NCBI GenBank assembly: GCA_002423435.1
Contig: DIWE01000036.1
Span: forward strand, 201,684 to 265,683
Source: Clostridiales bacterium UBA6114
GTDB lineage: Bacteria > Bacillota > Clostridia > Oscillospirales > Butyricicoccaceae
DNA length: 64,000 nucleotides
Reading direction: 5' to 3'
Part shown: in pieces, positions 32,790 through 41,492 of the stretch
Layout of the letters: each line of letters begins with the position of its first letter
Numbering within the stretch: the first letter of the stretch is position 1
Program-made: the position numbers and the translations under genes
The notes under the pieces: model-generated
Databases searched by the model: none
Seen by the model: only the letters and a program-made list of their open reading frames with translations
What the model was told of the DNA's origin: nothing

Positions 32790-32957
32790 ATGTCCCGACC
32801 GAAGGAAAAAGGAAAAAGCATGAAAAAAACATTGAGCGCGTTTCAGACCGCATCGTTCATCCAGCGCGACCGCACGGATGAGGAGACGAACATAGCTCTG
32901 CCGAATGCGGAAAACGTCACGGAGGCAAAAATTGAAACGGATGCAAACCATAAATAA
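32790..32957 (+). CDS. Small DUF3787-like protein, possibly spore-associated
   Basis: A 55-aa product, MSRPKEKGKSMKKTLSAFQT... ending ALPNAENVTEAKIETDANHK. The charged start and the ending P-x-x-x-x-V-x-x-AK-x-x-x-D-x-N resemble the small clostridial proteins once called DUF3787, one of which is a spore surface protein in Clostridioides difficile. CGAGGTG precedes the ATG by about 9 nt. It is the only plus-strand gene in a long minus-strand region, and its stop codon lies inside the first copy of a 25-nt repeat. The family assignment is from memory of the pattern only. Confidence 0.6.
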   Translation: MSRPKEKGKSMKKTLSAFQTASFIQRDRTDEETNIALPNAENVTEAKIETDANHK

Positions 32958-33195
32958 AATGGGGGCTTCGGCCCCCATTACAGAGTGTGGATAAAGTATC
33001 TATGGGGATTATGAAGGGGTCGAAACCCCTTCATTTTTGATTTGTCCGGAACCGGACATGCGCCGGTGAAGGACACACTGGACAAAACACATGTGTTTTG
33101 TCCGCACCTGGAGGAGCATCGAGGGGGAATTGGATTCCCCCTCGAAAGGCTGTCGACTTTGTCGACAGCCTAAAATGGGGGCTTCGGCCCCCATT
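32958..33195. repeat. Cluster of seven perfect stem-loops
   Basis: Seven inverted repeats fill this gap: 32958-32979 (9-bp stem, TTCG loop), 33011-33034 (10 bp, CGAA loop, then TTTTT), 33043-33058 (7 bp), 33080-33103 (24-nt uninterrupted palindrome), 33119-33145 (12 bp, 3-nt loop), 33147-33171 (11 bp, TTT loop) and 33174-33195 (9 bp, TTCG loop). The first and last are identical over 25 nt (32955-32979 and 33171-33195). The second works as a plus-strand terminator for the small gene; the last, followed by TTTTA in the minus direction, ends the BMP lipoprotein gene. The others have no obvious role. Confidence 0.8.
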
Positions 33196-33208
33196 GATTA
33201 TGTCACCG

Positions 33209-34255
33209 CTATTCGTTTACGGTAAGGTCGCCCGATTTTAATTGCTTCAAAAGCAGGTTTACCGTTTTTATAACATCCTCGCGCAGGTTGGGATTTGATT
33301 CGGGAAGCCCCACGCCTCCGTTTCCGGTGTTCAGCACGACGGTCTGCCCGCCGGGGAACTGATTGTCGAAAATTTTTTCAATGATATAATACGCGGCGGC
33401 ATCCGCTTTCTTGACCGCCGAGGTCAGCAAAACGGATTTTTTGCCGTCGTAAATCCCGTCGTCGTACAGGTCGGAATCCGTTCCGACGACAAATGCGGGG
33501 GTGCCGTTTTGGCTTCTTTCCACGGCTTCGGAGATGACGGCCCCGGCGGCGGCCCCGCAGGGCGTGAAGATCGCGTCGACGCCCCGGTCGTAGAACGCAC
33601 CGGCGGCTTTTTTAGCACCGTCGAGGTCGTCCGGGCCATTGATAAACACAAAATCCGAGCGCTCCAAAGCGATGCCGGTGCCGAAATTTTTGTTTGCGTA
33701 GTTAACGCCCTGCACAAAACCGTTTTTATAGCGGCTTAAGGACGGGTCTTTCGACGAGAGGATCACGGCGAAATGCCCGGTTTTCAGCTGGAGGGCCGAG
33801 GCGACCGCAGCCAAAAACCCCGATTCCTGCTCGGCGAACAGAAGGGCGACGGTATTTTGCGATATGGAGACGTTCCCGCCCGCGTCCGAGGGTTCGCCGT
33901 CGATCAGGATAAAACGGGCGTCGGAATATTTTGACTGGGCATCAAAGACCGTTTTCGAAAATTCGGCGCCGGGTGCGACAATCATGCGATAGCCGGCCGT
34001 GTACAGCGTATCCGCCTCCTTCAGGTAGCCGTCGGGGGTTTCCGCCTCCGGTTTTGCATGGACCGTCTCAAAGGAAAAGTCTTTTTTGGCCTGCTGGATG
34101 CCGCTCCAGACCCCGGAACTAAAGCTCTGTCCCTCAATTATGCCTGTACTTGTCAGCATCCCGACCTTTGAGCCGGAGGCCGGAGAAGAACAGCCGGATA
34201 TCGGAAAGCAGAGCGATAAAAGAATCAAAATAAATGCGTTTGTTTTTTTCCTCAT
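33209..34255 (-). CDS. BMP-family substrate-binding lipoprotein
   Basis: A 348-aa lipoprotein of the basic membrane protein (PnrA/Med) family. The signal peptide ends in a lipobox at PISGC. The body has the two-lobed binding-protein fold: KVGMLTSTGIIEGQSFSSGVWSGIQQAKKD, then YRMIVAPGAEFSKTV, EQESGFLAAVASALQLKTGHFAVILS, and DAIFTPCGAAAGAVISEA. BMP proteins usually bind nucleosides for an ABC importer, but no permease or ATPase gene is next to it; some BMP proteins (Med of Bacillus) act in regulation. ATG 34255 lies behind CGAGGTGTCT; GTG 34261 is possible. Confidence 0.82.
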   Translation of the reverse strand: MRKKTNAFILILLSLCFPISGCSSPASGSKVGMLTSTGIIEGQSFSSGVWSGIQQAKKDFSFETVHAKPEAETPDGYLKEADTLYTAGYRMIVAPGAEFSKTVFDAQSKYSDARFILIDGEPSDAGGNVSISQNTVALLFAEQESGFLAAVASALQLKTGHFAVILSSKDPSLSRYKNGFVQGVNYANKNFGTGIALERSDFVFINGPDDLDGAKKAAGAFYDRGVDAIFTPCGAAAGAVISEAVERSQNGTPAFVVGTDSDLYDDGIYDGKKSVLLTSAVKKADAAAYYIIEKIFDNQFPGGQTVVLNTGNGGVGLPESNPNLREDVIKTVNLLLKQLKSGDLTVNE

Positions 34256-34370
34256 AGACACCTCGATTCATTTTCTTCGCGCGTTTTCTGCAAAAAGCCG
34301 CAGGCGTTGTTGGCGCCAAACGGAGCGGATTATTAAAAATTTTAGATTCGGAAAACGGCTTTTTGCGATA

Positions 34371-36941
34371 TTATCGATTGTTTGATACGGGAATCTGCTC
34401 GCTCGGCAGCTGATTCTCATTGTTTTCATTTCCGGGCTGGCCTTGCCCGCCGGTTTGGTCGCCGCCGGTCTGCTCACCGCCCTGCCCTTCGCCGGGTTGC
34501 TCTCCGCCGGGCTGCTCGCCGCCCGGTTGTTCACCCCCGGGCTCCTCCCCACCCGGTATTTCCGGATAGGTGGGGAAAAAATTATGCACGTTGCAGATCT
34601 GGTCATAGCCCTTTGTTCCGGACGGCGGGACCGCGGAATAACCCGAGGCGCCCTGTTCCGATTCGTTTAAGAAAGACGGCAGGACGTACTGCTGATCTCT
34701 GACGACGATACCCGATCGTGGGAACATGCGGTTGATATTCAAAAGGGAAATGGTCTGGAGATTTTCCGGAGGACAGAACTCGCTTGCGATCATATGGGTG
34801 ACCTTGTCGATCTGGACGGGGAAATGAACATTGCACTCGGCTGCGGGGATGTCCTCCTTCGCGAGCCTGATGGTCGTCACCCTGCTTCCTCTCGGGTCCT
34901 TACTGCAGGCTTCCGACGGGCGCAGGCCGCTGTCAAGGCAGATCTGGGTGTTTACAAAGCCGGAATGATCCTCGAATTTTTTCGCGGGATATCCGTCGAG
35001 GACTTTTTCCATTACCGCTTTCCAGATCAAAAGCGCCGGGTTAGACGACACCCCCTTCACTTCCTGCGGCGTGTCGTAGCCGAACCATACCCCGCCGATG
35101 TAGTACGGCGTAAGCCCCATAAACCAGCGGTCGTAGCTTCCGGTTGTCGTTCCCGTCTTGGCGGCCACGGCAATGTTGCCGAGAGCCGCGCGCCTGCCGG
35201 TGCCGTTTGCCCCGGTCACCACGTTTTGCAAAAGGTCGAGCATATAATAGGCGGTTTTTTCCTTCATTGCAATCGTGGTCTTCGGTTTCTTTTCAAGCAG
35301 TACGACGCCGTTTGCGTCGACCACCTTTGTGTAAGTGCGGGTTTCATTGTAGATCCCGTTGTTTACGAAGGTGGCGTAGCCCGCGGTGAGGTCCAGCACG
35401 GATACGCCCTCGGTCAGCCCGCCGAGCGCAAGAGGTGCGAGCGCGATGTCCGTCTGCGTTTTTCCGGTAGAGGTTTTTTTCGACTCGACCAATTGGATGC
35501 CGAGCTTGTCTCTCATGAATTCGAACGATTTTTGCGGGGTAAGCATTTTCATGATGTCGACGGGGATCGTGTTGTTCGACACCTCGACCGCTTTTTTAAC
35601 GGTCATGCGCCCGGTATATACGTTGTCGTCGTTTTTCGGCCACCCCTTTTCGCTGACCGTAAAATCCTTCGGCACATCGTCAAACACCGTCGCCGGCGTG
35701 ATAAGACCATATTCGATCGCCGGAGCATAGACTGTGAGGGGCTTAATCGATGATCCGGGGGAGCGTTTTGTCTGCGTCGCGCGGTTTAACCCGCGGTTTA
35801 CCGTCTTTTCGCCCCGTCCGCCGTACATCGCGAGTATGTCGCCGGTATAGGGGTCCAGAATGACCATGGCGGCCTGCGGCATCGAGCCGTCCTTCCCCTT
35901 GACTCCGGGGAAATCCTTTTCATTTAAGAATACCTCGTCCATTTTCGACTGGATATCGACGTCGATCGTCGCGTAGATCTGGAGCCCGCCGGAATAAAGA
36001 AGCCTGGTTGCGAGCTCCTTTGAGTAGCCTTTCTCATTCTGGAGGTCGTCCAGAACGTCCTCGATGACCTGATCGACGTAATAGGACTGTTTGGAGGCCT
36101 GGGCCTCCTCGTTTTCCTGCTTTTTGAAATTCAGCTTTTCCGCAACCGCCGCGTCGTGCTCCTCCTTTGAAATCATGCCCTTGTCGAGCATTTCCCTTAG
36201 GATCAGCTCCTGGCGCTCCTTGTTGTGCTCCGGGAAGCGGAATGGATCGTAGTAGGAGGGGTTTTTTGTGATCCCCGCGATGGAGGCGCATTCGGCGAGC
36301 GTCAGATCGGACAGCTCTTTCCCGAAGTATACCTTTGCCGCCGTTTTGACGCCGTTGCAGTTGCGGCTTAAAAAGATCGTGTTTAAGTAGAGCTCGAGAA
36401 TTTCCTCTTTCGAATAGTTCTTTTCAAGATTCAACGCGCGGAGGATTTCCTGGATTTTTCTTTGCACCGTGATGTCGTCTTCATCCGTGACGTTTTTGAT
36501 AAGCTGCTGGGTAATGGTCGAGCCGCCGCCGACAAAGTTCTTTATGAGGCCGGACCAGCCGAGCGTGGCCCCGATGGTGCGCTTCCAGTCGACGCCGTGG
36601 TGCTTGAAAAATCGCGCGTCTTCGATCGCGACAAAAGCATTTTTCAGGTTTTCCGGTATCTCGCCGTAATTCGCCCATACGCGGTTTTCCGTGCCGTACA
36701 ACTGTTCAAGCTCGACCGGCTGCCCCGTTTGCTTGTCCGTATAGTAGACAAAGCTTGTAAAGTTTAAACGGAAGCTGTCGAGGTCGATGTCGATGGTTGG
36801 CTTGATATATTTGTTGATGTAGATGGCAAAGGCAACACCGCAGATGGCCGCTGATATGATGCAGATCAATAAAACCGTCACGAGCAGAAAGGAAACTACC
36901 CGCAACGTAGGCCGCATCCTGCGTTTCGTTGTGTTTTTCAA
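34371..36941 (-). CDS. Class A penicillin-binding protein (PBP1A type)
   Basis: An 856-aa bifunctional cell-wall synthase. After a basic cytoplasmic tail and one transmembrane anchor (residues ~15-40) comes the glycosyltransferase domain with the catalytic Glu in AIEDARFFKHHG and the motif GGGSTITQQLIKN. The transpeptidase domain has SPGSSIKPL (SxxK), VSNNT (SxN) and AKTGTTTG (KTG). The last ~60 residues are a flexible Gly/Glu/Pro repeat (GGEQPGGEQPGG...) exposed to the wall. TTG 36941 lies 8 nt after AGGAG; GTG 36959 is a weaker option. Confidence 0.92.
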   Translation of the reverse strand: MKNTTKRRMRPTLRVVSFLLVTVLLICIISAAICGVAFAIYINKYIKPTIDIDLDSFRLNFTSFVYYTDKQTGQPVELEQLYGTENRVWANYGEIPENLKNAFVAIEDARFFKHHGVDWKRTIGATLGWSGLIKNFVGGGSTITQQLIKNVTDEDDITVQRKIQEILRALNLEKNYSKEEILELYLNTIFLSRNCNGVKTAAKVYFGKELSDLTLAECASIAGITKNPSYYDPFRFPEHNKERQELILREMLDKGMISKEEHDAAVAEKLNFKKQENEEAQASKQSYYVDQVIEDVLDDLQNEKGYSKELATRLLYSGGLQIYATIDVDIQSKMDEVFLNEKDFPGVKGKDGSMPQAAMVILDPYTGDILAMYGGRGEKTVNRGLNRATQTKRSPGSSIKPLTVYAPAIEYGLITPATVFDDVPKDFTVSEKGWPKNDDNVYTGRMTVKKAVEVSNNTIPVDIMKMLTPQKSFEFMRDKLGIQLVESKKTSTGKTQTDIALAPLALGGLTEGVSVLDLTAGYATFVNNGIYNETRTYTKVVDANGVVLLEKKPKTTIAMKEKTAYYMLDLLQNVVTGANGTGRRAALGNIAVAAKTGTTTGSYDRWFMGLTPYYIGGVWFGYDTPQEVKGVSSNPALLIWKAVMEKVLDGYPAKKFEDHSGFVNTQICLDSGLRPSEACSKDPRGSRVTTIRLAKEDIPAAECNVHFPVQIDKVTHMIASEFCPPENLQTISLLNINRMFPRSGIVVRDQQYVLPSFLNESEQGASGYSAVPPSGTKGYDQICNVHNFFPTYPEIPGGEEPGGEQPGGEQPGGEQPGEGQGGEQTGGDQTGGQGQPGNENNENQLPSEQIPVSNNR
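34425..34562 (-). repeat. Coding repeat for the Gly-Glu-Gln-Pro tail of the PBP
   Basis: Within the PBP gene, about 15-nt units encode PGGEQ/PGGEE/TGGDQ five or more times. Such units are prone to slippage, so their number may vary between strains. Confidence 0.7.
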
Positions 36942-36986
36942 ATGGATTTCTCCTTTCACAGGAAAGAGGAAGTTTGTACTTACGAT

Positions 36987-37016
36987 ATTATAGCATAAAT
37001 ATTAGGATTTCTGCAA
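36987..37016 (-). promoter_or_regulatory. Promoter of the PBP gene
   Basis: Minus strand: TTGCAG (plus 37011-37016), an 18-nt spacer and a perfect TATAAT (plus 36987-36992), about 45 nt before the start codon. Confidence 0.65.
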
Positions 37017-37197
37017 AAAATTAGCGAACCGGGGATCTCAACGATTTTTATACGGAATATCGAGGCGTTTTGTTCCCCTATGCAAAATTTTATCCCTCAA
37101 CGGGCCACTTATCGAGTATTTTTTTGACAATTTTTACGCAATTTGGAATAAGAAGGATAAAGTTGGGTAAAAATAGGAGACAAAAGGCGGTGAAACG

Positions 37198-37575
37198 GTG
37201 AAATACAAAGAAAAATATGGATATTTGCTGGCGGCGACGCTTTCCGTCGCGGCACTTCTTTGCACAGCCGCCATACTGATGATGCTGCCGAAGGAAGAAA
37301 ACAGCCCGCAAAACGAGCCTCTGATGACCGCCCGGACGGAAGAAGCGGACGAAATGACCGGAGGACCGGAAGCGGAGCCGAAGGAAAAATATATCATGAA
37401 GCTTTATAACGGCAACCTCGCGGTTTTTGACGCAAAGGACCCCGAGACACCGCAGTTTGTTACGGGCATTGACGAAAGAACACTGAGAGACACCGACCGC
37501 GACGCCTTTGAAAAAGGGGTCCCGGTTTATTCGGACGAGGAGCTTGCGTCCTTACTCGAGGATTACGGCAGTTAA
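37198..37575 (+). CDS. Membrane-anchored protein with BofC-like C-terminal domain
   Basis: A 125-aa protein: an N-terminal membrane anchor (YGYLLAATLSVAALLCTAAILMM), an acidic linker, and a C-terminal ~60-aa domain YIMKLYNGNLAVFDAKDPETPQFVTGIDERTLRDTDRDAFEKGVPVYSDEELASLLEDYGS. This domain matches the pattern of BofC C-terminal-domain proteins common in clostridia (x-L-x-x-Y-x-G-x-x-A-V-F ... L-P-x-x-D-x-x-x-L-x-x-G). BofC in Bacillus influences sigma-K checkpoint signalling; the role here is unknown. The GTG start follows AGGCGGTG. TTGACA at 37124-37129 may be its promoter. Confidence 0.7.
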   Translation: MKYKEKYGYLLAATLSVAALLCTAAILMMLPKEENSPQNEPLMTARTEEADEMTGGPEAEPKEKYIMKLYNGNLAVFDAKDPETPQFVTGIDERTLRDTDRDAFEKGVPVYSDEELASLLEDYGS

Positions 37576-37610
37576 ATAACAAATATCCATGAATACCATG
37601 AAAAGATGAT

Positions 37611-37645
37611 GGGGCCTGCGTCATGCAGGCCCCCGTCTTTTTTTT
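37611..37645 (+). terminator. Intrinsic terminator between convergent genes
   Basis: GGGGCCTGC (37611-37619) pairs with GCAGGCCCC (37625-37633), followed by a run of eight T. It ends the BofC-like gene and may also serve the convergent cysS. Confidence 0.85.
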
Positions 37646-39053
37646 ACGTGTTTTTGCTGTAACTCCATTTGACGCCCTGCGGGGTATCCTCCAGAAGGAT
37701 CCCGCGCGCCTTCAGTTCATCGCGGATGCGGTCGGCCTCCTTGAAATTTTTGGCCTTCCTCGCGGCGCTTCGCGCCTCGATCAGCGCCTCGATTTCCGAG
37801 TCGATCGAGTCCGCACTTTTTTCGGGCAAAAGCCCCAGGACGTCGCACAGCTCGGACAGAAACCGGAGCGACGCGTCCGCCGCCGCTTTTGAGGCCGCCT
37901 TGCCGATAAATTCGGTGTTGAGACCGCGCACAAGCTCAAAGATGACCGAGACGGCGTCGGCGGTGTTCAGATCGTCGTCCATCGCCTCGCAAAAACGGTC
38001 GCGATAAGCCGCGAAGCCGTCGAGAAAAGCGCGTTCTTCCGCGTTTGATTCGCGGCTTTCGGCACTCTTTTGCAGAAACTCGAGGTTCTGGAACGCCGTG
38101 TGGAGCCGTAAAAGCGCCGCTTTTGCCTGCTCCAAGGATTCCGATGAAAAATTCAAGGGGCTTCTGTAATGCGCCGACAGCATGAAAAAGCGGATCGGCT
38201 GATAGCCGTAAACCTTTGCCGCGTCGCGAACCATAAAGAAGTTGCCTGTGGACTTCGACATTTTTTGGTTGTCGATCGTCAGAAACGCGTTGTGCATCCA
38301 GTAACGTGCGAACGGCTTGCCTGATGAAGCCTCGCTCTGCGCAATTTCGTTTTCATGATGCGGGAAACAAAGGTCGACGCCGCCGGAGTGGATGTCAATG
38401 GTTTCGCCGAGGTAACGGTTCGCCATCGCCGAGCATTCGATGTGCCAGCCGGGGCGGCCGTGTCCCCATGGTGACTCCCAGGACGGCTCTCCGGGCTTTG
38501 CCGATTTCCAGAGGGCGAAATCCAGCGGGTCCTCCTTCTTTTCGTTCACGTCGATGCGCACGCCGGCCTCGAGCTCCTCGAGCGGCTGATGGGACAGCTT
38601 GCCGTAGCCCTCGAATTTCCGCGTGCGGAAATAGACGTCGCCGTCGACCGCGTAGGCAAAGCCCTTTTTCTCCAGCGTCTCGACGGTCGTAAGAATGGCG
38701 TCGATATTGTCCGTAGCCTTTGGGTGAACACTCGCCGGCCGGATGCCGAGGCCCTTTGCGTCAACAAAATATTCCTCGATGTAGCGCGCGGCGATTTTGT
38801 CGTAGGTCGTCCCTTCCTCGTTTGCGCGCTTTATCACCTTGTCGTCGATATCGGTAAAGTTCTGGACAAAGGTTACCCGATAGCCCCGGTATTCGAGGTA
38901 GCGCCGAAGGGTGTCGAAAATGATAAAGGGCCTTGCGTTGCCCATATGAAAAAAATTGTAGACCGTGGGGCCGCAGGAATACATCCGGATTTCCCCGGGC
39001 CTTACCGGAACCAGTTCTTCCTTTTTTCTCGTAAGCGTGTTGAAAACCTTCAT
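37644..39053 (-). CDS. cysS: Cysteinyl-tRNA synthetase
   Basis: A 469-aa class I aminoacyl-tRNA synthetase that charges tRNA-Cys. The nucleotide-binding HIGH motif reads FFHMGNAR and KMSKS is intact (NQKMSKSTGNFF). Zinc ligands include MYSCGPTVYN, the GWHIECSAMA cysteine and the FPHHENEIAQSE histidines. Typical blocks DIHSGGVDLCFPHHENE and a C-terminal anticodon-recognition domain are present. The gene follows pgsA by 40 nt on the same strand. Confidence 0.96.
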   Translation of the reverse strand: MKVFNTLTRKKEELVPVRPGEIRMYSCGPTVYNFFHMGNARPFIIFDTLRRYLEYRGYRVTFVQNFTDIDDKVIKRANEEGTTYDKIAARYIEEYFVDAKGLGIRPASVHPKATDNIDAILTTVETLEKKGFAYAVDGDVYFRTRKFEGYGKLSHQPLEELEAGVRIDVNEKKEDPLDFALWKSAKPGEPSWESPWGHGRPGWHIECSAMANRYLGETIDIHSGGVDLCFPHHENEIAQSEASSGKPFARYWMHNAFLTIDNQKMSKSTGNFFMVRDAAKVYGYQPIRFFMLSAHYRSPLNFSSESLEQAKAALLRLHTAFQNLEFLQKSAESRESNAEERAFLDGFAAYRDRFCEAMDDDLNTADAVSVIFELVRGLNTEFIGKAASKAAADASLRFLSELCDVLGLLPEKSADSIDSEIEALIEARSAARKAKNFKEADRIRDELKARGILLEDTPQGVKWSYSKNT

Positions 39054-39093
39054 ATTGTAAAACCGCCGTTTCCCGCAAAGAAGCGTTTTTTTA

Positions 39094-39651
39094 TTATGAT
39101 TGGTTTCCGGCGATCTCGCCGGAAATAAAGTGCGCGCCGTTTTTCAAATAATCATATCCCGAATAAAGCGTGACGATCGTCATCACCCAAGCCGCGATGT
39201 CGTTCAGGGAAACCCCGAGAAACACAATGGAGGCAAAGGGGGTCAGCATGATGATGATGCATATGATCTGCGTCACCGTTTTGATTTTTCCCGATAACGC
39301 GGCCGCGATGACCTTCCCCTGGGAAATCGCGACGACGCGCAGGGACGTCACGATAAATTCGCGCGACAGAATTAAAATGGCCATGACCGCCGGCATGCGG
39401 CCCTGCTCGACAAAGATCAGGATCGCGGCCGTGACGAGCAATTTGTCGGCCAGCGGGTCAATAAATTTCCCGAAGTTTGTCACCTGATTATATTTTCGCG
39501 CGATATAGCCGTCGATTCCGTCGGTCAGGCTCGCTATGCTGAAAAAGAAGAGGGCGATCCAGTTTGAAGAGGGGAAGTCCAGATACACAAAAATCATAAA
39601 GGCCGGAATCAAAGCGATACGCGCGAGCGTGATCGTGTTGGCAGTAGTCAT
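39094..39651 (-). CDS. pgsA: CDP-diacylglycerol-glycerol-3-phosphate 3-phosphatidyltransferase
   Basis: A 185-aa membrane enzyme of phosphatidylglycerol synthesis. The CDP-alcohol phosphotransferase signature D-G-x(2)-D-G-x(3)-A-R-x(8)-G-x(3)-D-x(3)-D appears as SLTDGIDGYIARKYNQVTNFGKFIDPLADKL. Five to six hydrophobic segments surround it. It overlaps the upstream rimO by four bases (ATGA), an arrangement (rimO-pgsA near recA) that is frequent in Firmicutes. Confidence 0.94.
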   Translation of the reverse strand: MTTANTITLARIALIPAFMIFVYLDFPSSNWIALFFFSIASLTDGIDGYIARKYNQVTNFGKFIDPLADKLLVTAAILIFVEQGRMPAVMAILILSREFIVTSLRVVAISQGKVIAAALSGKIKTVTQIICIIIMLTPFASIVFLGVSLNDIAAWVMTIVTLYSGYDYLKNGAHFISGEIAGNQS

Positions 39652-40997
39652 GAGATGTGCTCACCATCCTGTGCTTTCGTTTCTCCGGTTAAATCGGAAT
39701 CGACGGCTCCCGTGATATGAACCTTTGCAAAGGCGCCGGTCGGAACGGCCCATTCAGAGGAAAAGTAAACTTTCGCGTCGATATCGGGGGAATCGGCGAA
39801 GGTGCGGCCGAAGTATCGTTTCGAGCCGCCGTCGTAGCCCTCGCATAAAACCTTGAGGATGCGGCCCTTCTGCCGCTCGTTATATTCTTCCATCACCGCG
39901 TACTGGATATTCTGTAAAAGCTCTAAGCGCCGCGCTTTCGTTTCGTCGTCCACCTGAGAATCCATCGCGGCGGCGGCACTTCCTTCCTCCGCCGAGTAGG
40001 CGAACACGCCGGCGCGGGGAAGCCTGGCCGCTTTTAAGAATTCGCAAAGCTCGGTAAATTCCAGGTCGGTTTCGCCCGGAAGCCCGACAATGACGCTCGT
40101 CCGGATGACCGAATCGGGGACCTGCTGCCGGATTTTTGCAAACAGCGCCTCGATCAGGGCGCGGCCGCCGCGCCTGTTCATCGACTTTAAGATTTTATCA
40201 TTGATATGCTGGATCGGAATGTCAAAATAATTGACGATCTTATCATTTTTTACGACGGTTTCAATCAGCCGGTCGTCGATTTCGTCCGGATAGAGGTAAT
40301 GCAGCCTCAGCCATTCGACGCCGGAAATTGCGCAGAGCCTTTCAAGAAGCGCGGAGAGCCGCCGCTTGCCGTAAAGGTCGAGCCCGTAGCGCGTCAGGTC
40401 CTGAGCGACCAGGATGAGCTCCCGGGTACCGTTTTGGACGAGCGCTTCGGCCTCGCGGAAAACGTCTTCCTCCGGCCGGCTCCGGTACCTCCCGCGTAGC
40501 TTCGGGATGACGCAGTACGCGCAGCGGTTGTCGCACCCCTCGGCGATCTTCAGGTATGCCGTGTGCGGGGAGGAGAGCAAGGTCCGCCGGCCCTCAAGGG
40601 GGGAGAGGTTGACGTCGTCGAAGCAGGCTTGCCGCCGTCCCTTGAGCGCGTCTGCGACGGCTTCCACAATTTTGTGATAGCTCCCGGTGCCGAGGACAAA
40701 ATCGACCTCGGGAAGCTCCGAGAGAAAGTCGTCTTTATACCGCTCGGGCAGACAGCCCGTCACAATGATCTTTTTGAGAAGGCCCTGCTTTTTCAGGGAG
40801 GAAAGGGCGAAAATTTCCGAAAGAGCCTCCTGTGCGGCGCTTTCAATAAATCCGCAGGTGTTTAATATCGCCGCGTCCGCGCCGGCCGGCTCCTGCACGA
40901 GCTCCATGCCGGCGTTTTCGAGAAGGGCGAGCATCCTCTCCGAGTCAACCTGGTTTTTCGGGCAGCCGAGAGAGATAAGGGCAATCTTTACAGACAT
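39648..40997 (-). CDS. rimO: Ribosomal protein S12 methylthiotransferase
   Basis: A 449-aa radical-SAM enzyme that adds a methylthio group to an Asp of ribosomal protein S12. The N-terminal UPF0004 domain carries three cysteines (SLGCPKNQVDSE, ILNTCGFIE, VTGCLPE) for the auxiliary Fe-S cluster. The radical-SAM CxxxCxxC is in EGCDNRCAYCVIPKLRGRYRS. A C-terminal TRAM domain (KVLCEGYDGGSKRYFGRTFADSPDIDAKVYF) with the Asp-rich RimO type ending distinguishes it from MiaB. Confidence 0.95.
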   Translation of the reverse strand: MSVKIALISLGCPKNQVDSERMLALLENAGMELVQEPAGADAAILNTCGFIESAAQEALSEIFALSSLKKQGLLKKIIVTGCLPERYKDDFLSELPEVDFVLGTGSYHKIVEAVADALKGRRQACFDDVNLSPLEGRRTLLSSPHTAYLKIAEGCDNRCAYCVIPKLRGRYRSRPEEDVFREAEALVQNGTRELILVAQDLTRYGLDLYGKRRLSALLERLCAISGVEWLRLHYLYPDEIDDRLIETVVKNDKIVNYFDIPIQHINDKILKSMNRRGGRALIEALFAKIRQQVPDSVIRTSVIVGLPGETDLEFTELCEFLKAARLPRAGVFAYSAEEGSAAAAMDSQVDDETKARRLELLQNIQYAVMEEYNERQKGRILKVLCEGYDGGSKRYFGRTFADSPDIDAKVYFSSEWAVPTGAFAKVHITGAVDSDLTGETKAQDGEHIS

Positions 40998-41003
40998 AAA
41001 AAT

Positions 41004-41492
41004 TTATTTCATTCCATTCGGTTCATCGTAAAAATCATCTTCCGGGAAAAGCCTGCGCATCGCGGGCGCGATCTCGTCGTAGGAATACCCGCGCCGGATC
41101 AAGAAATCCGAAATGCGCTTTCTGGTCCTTAAATCAGGAGGATAGCCGCGCAGCTTTTGCAAAATGAGGTCGCGGATTTTTTCGTCAGGGTCGGGCGTTT
41201 CGCTTAAGAGCTCGTCGATCGTCTCGCGCGCTATTTTCCGCTTTTTAAGCTCCTGCCGCACGCGGTATAGGCCGTAGCCGCGCGCAAAATAGTCTTCCCG
41301 TATCCGCAGGGCATAGGACACGTCGTCGAGGACATTGAGCTCGCAAAGCCTTAAGACGGCATTTTCGGCGTCGGACACGGAGCAGCCTTTTTGAAGGAGC
41401 TTGTCAAAAAGCTCCTGTTTCGAATAGGTCCTGCGGGAGAGCATGAGCGCCGCGCGCCGCAGCGCTTTTTCCGCGGAATCGACCGGCTCCAT
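41004..41492 (-). CDS. recX: Regulatory protein RecX
   Basis: A 162-aa helical-repeat protein that modulates RecA filaments. It contains three-helix RecX repeats: RRTYSKQELFDKLLQKGCSVSDAENAVLRLCELNVLDDVSYA, DYFARGYGLYRVRQELKKRKIARETIDELL and RKRISDFLIRRGYSYDEIAPAMR. It starts one base inside the recA stop, so recA and recX are coupled, as in many bacteria. Confidence 0.9.
   Translation of the reverse strand: MEPVDSAEKALRRAALMLSRRTYSKQELFDKLLQKGCSVSDAENAVLRLCELNVLDDVSYALRIREDYFARGYGLYRVRQELKKRKIARETIDELLSETPDPDEKIRDLILQKLRGYPPDLRTRKRISDFLIRRGYSYDEIAPAMRRLFPEDDFYDEPNGMK

Noticed and set aside
32733..33194. Two minus-strand frames both beginning MGAEAPI
   Set aside because: The shared start is merely the translated TTCG-loop hairpin present twice; they are not related genes.
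34794..35753. 319-codon plus-strand open frame
   Set aside because: Antisense to the class A PBP, whose transglycosylase and transpeptidase motifs are intact; long antisense frames are common in GC-rich coding DNA.
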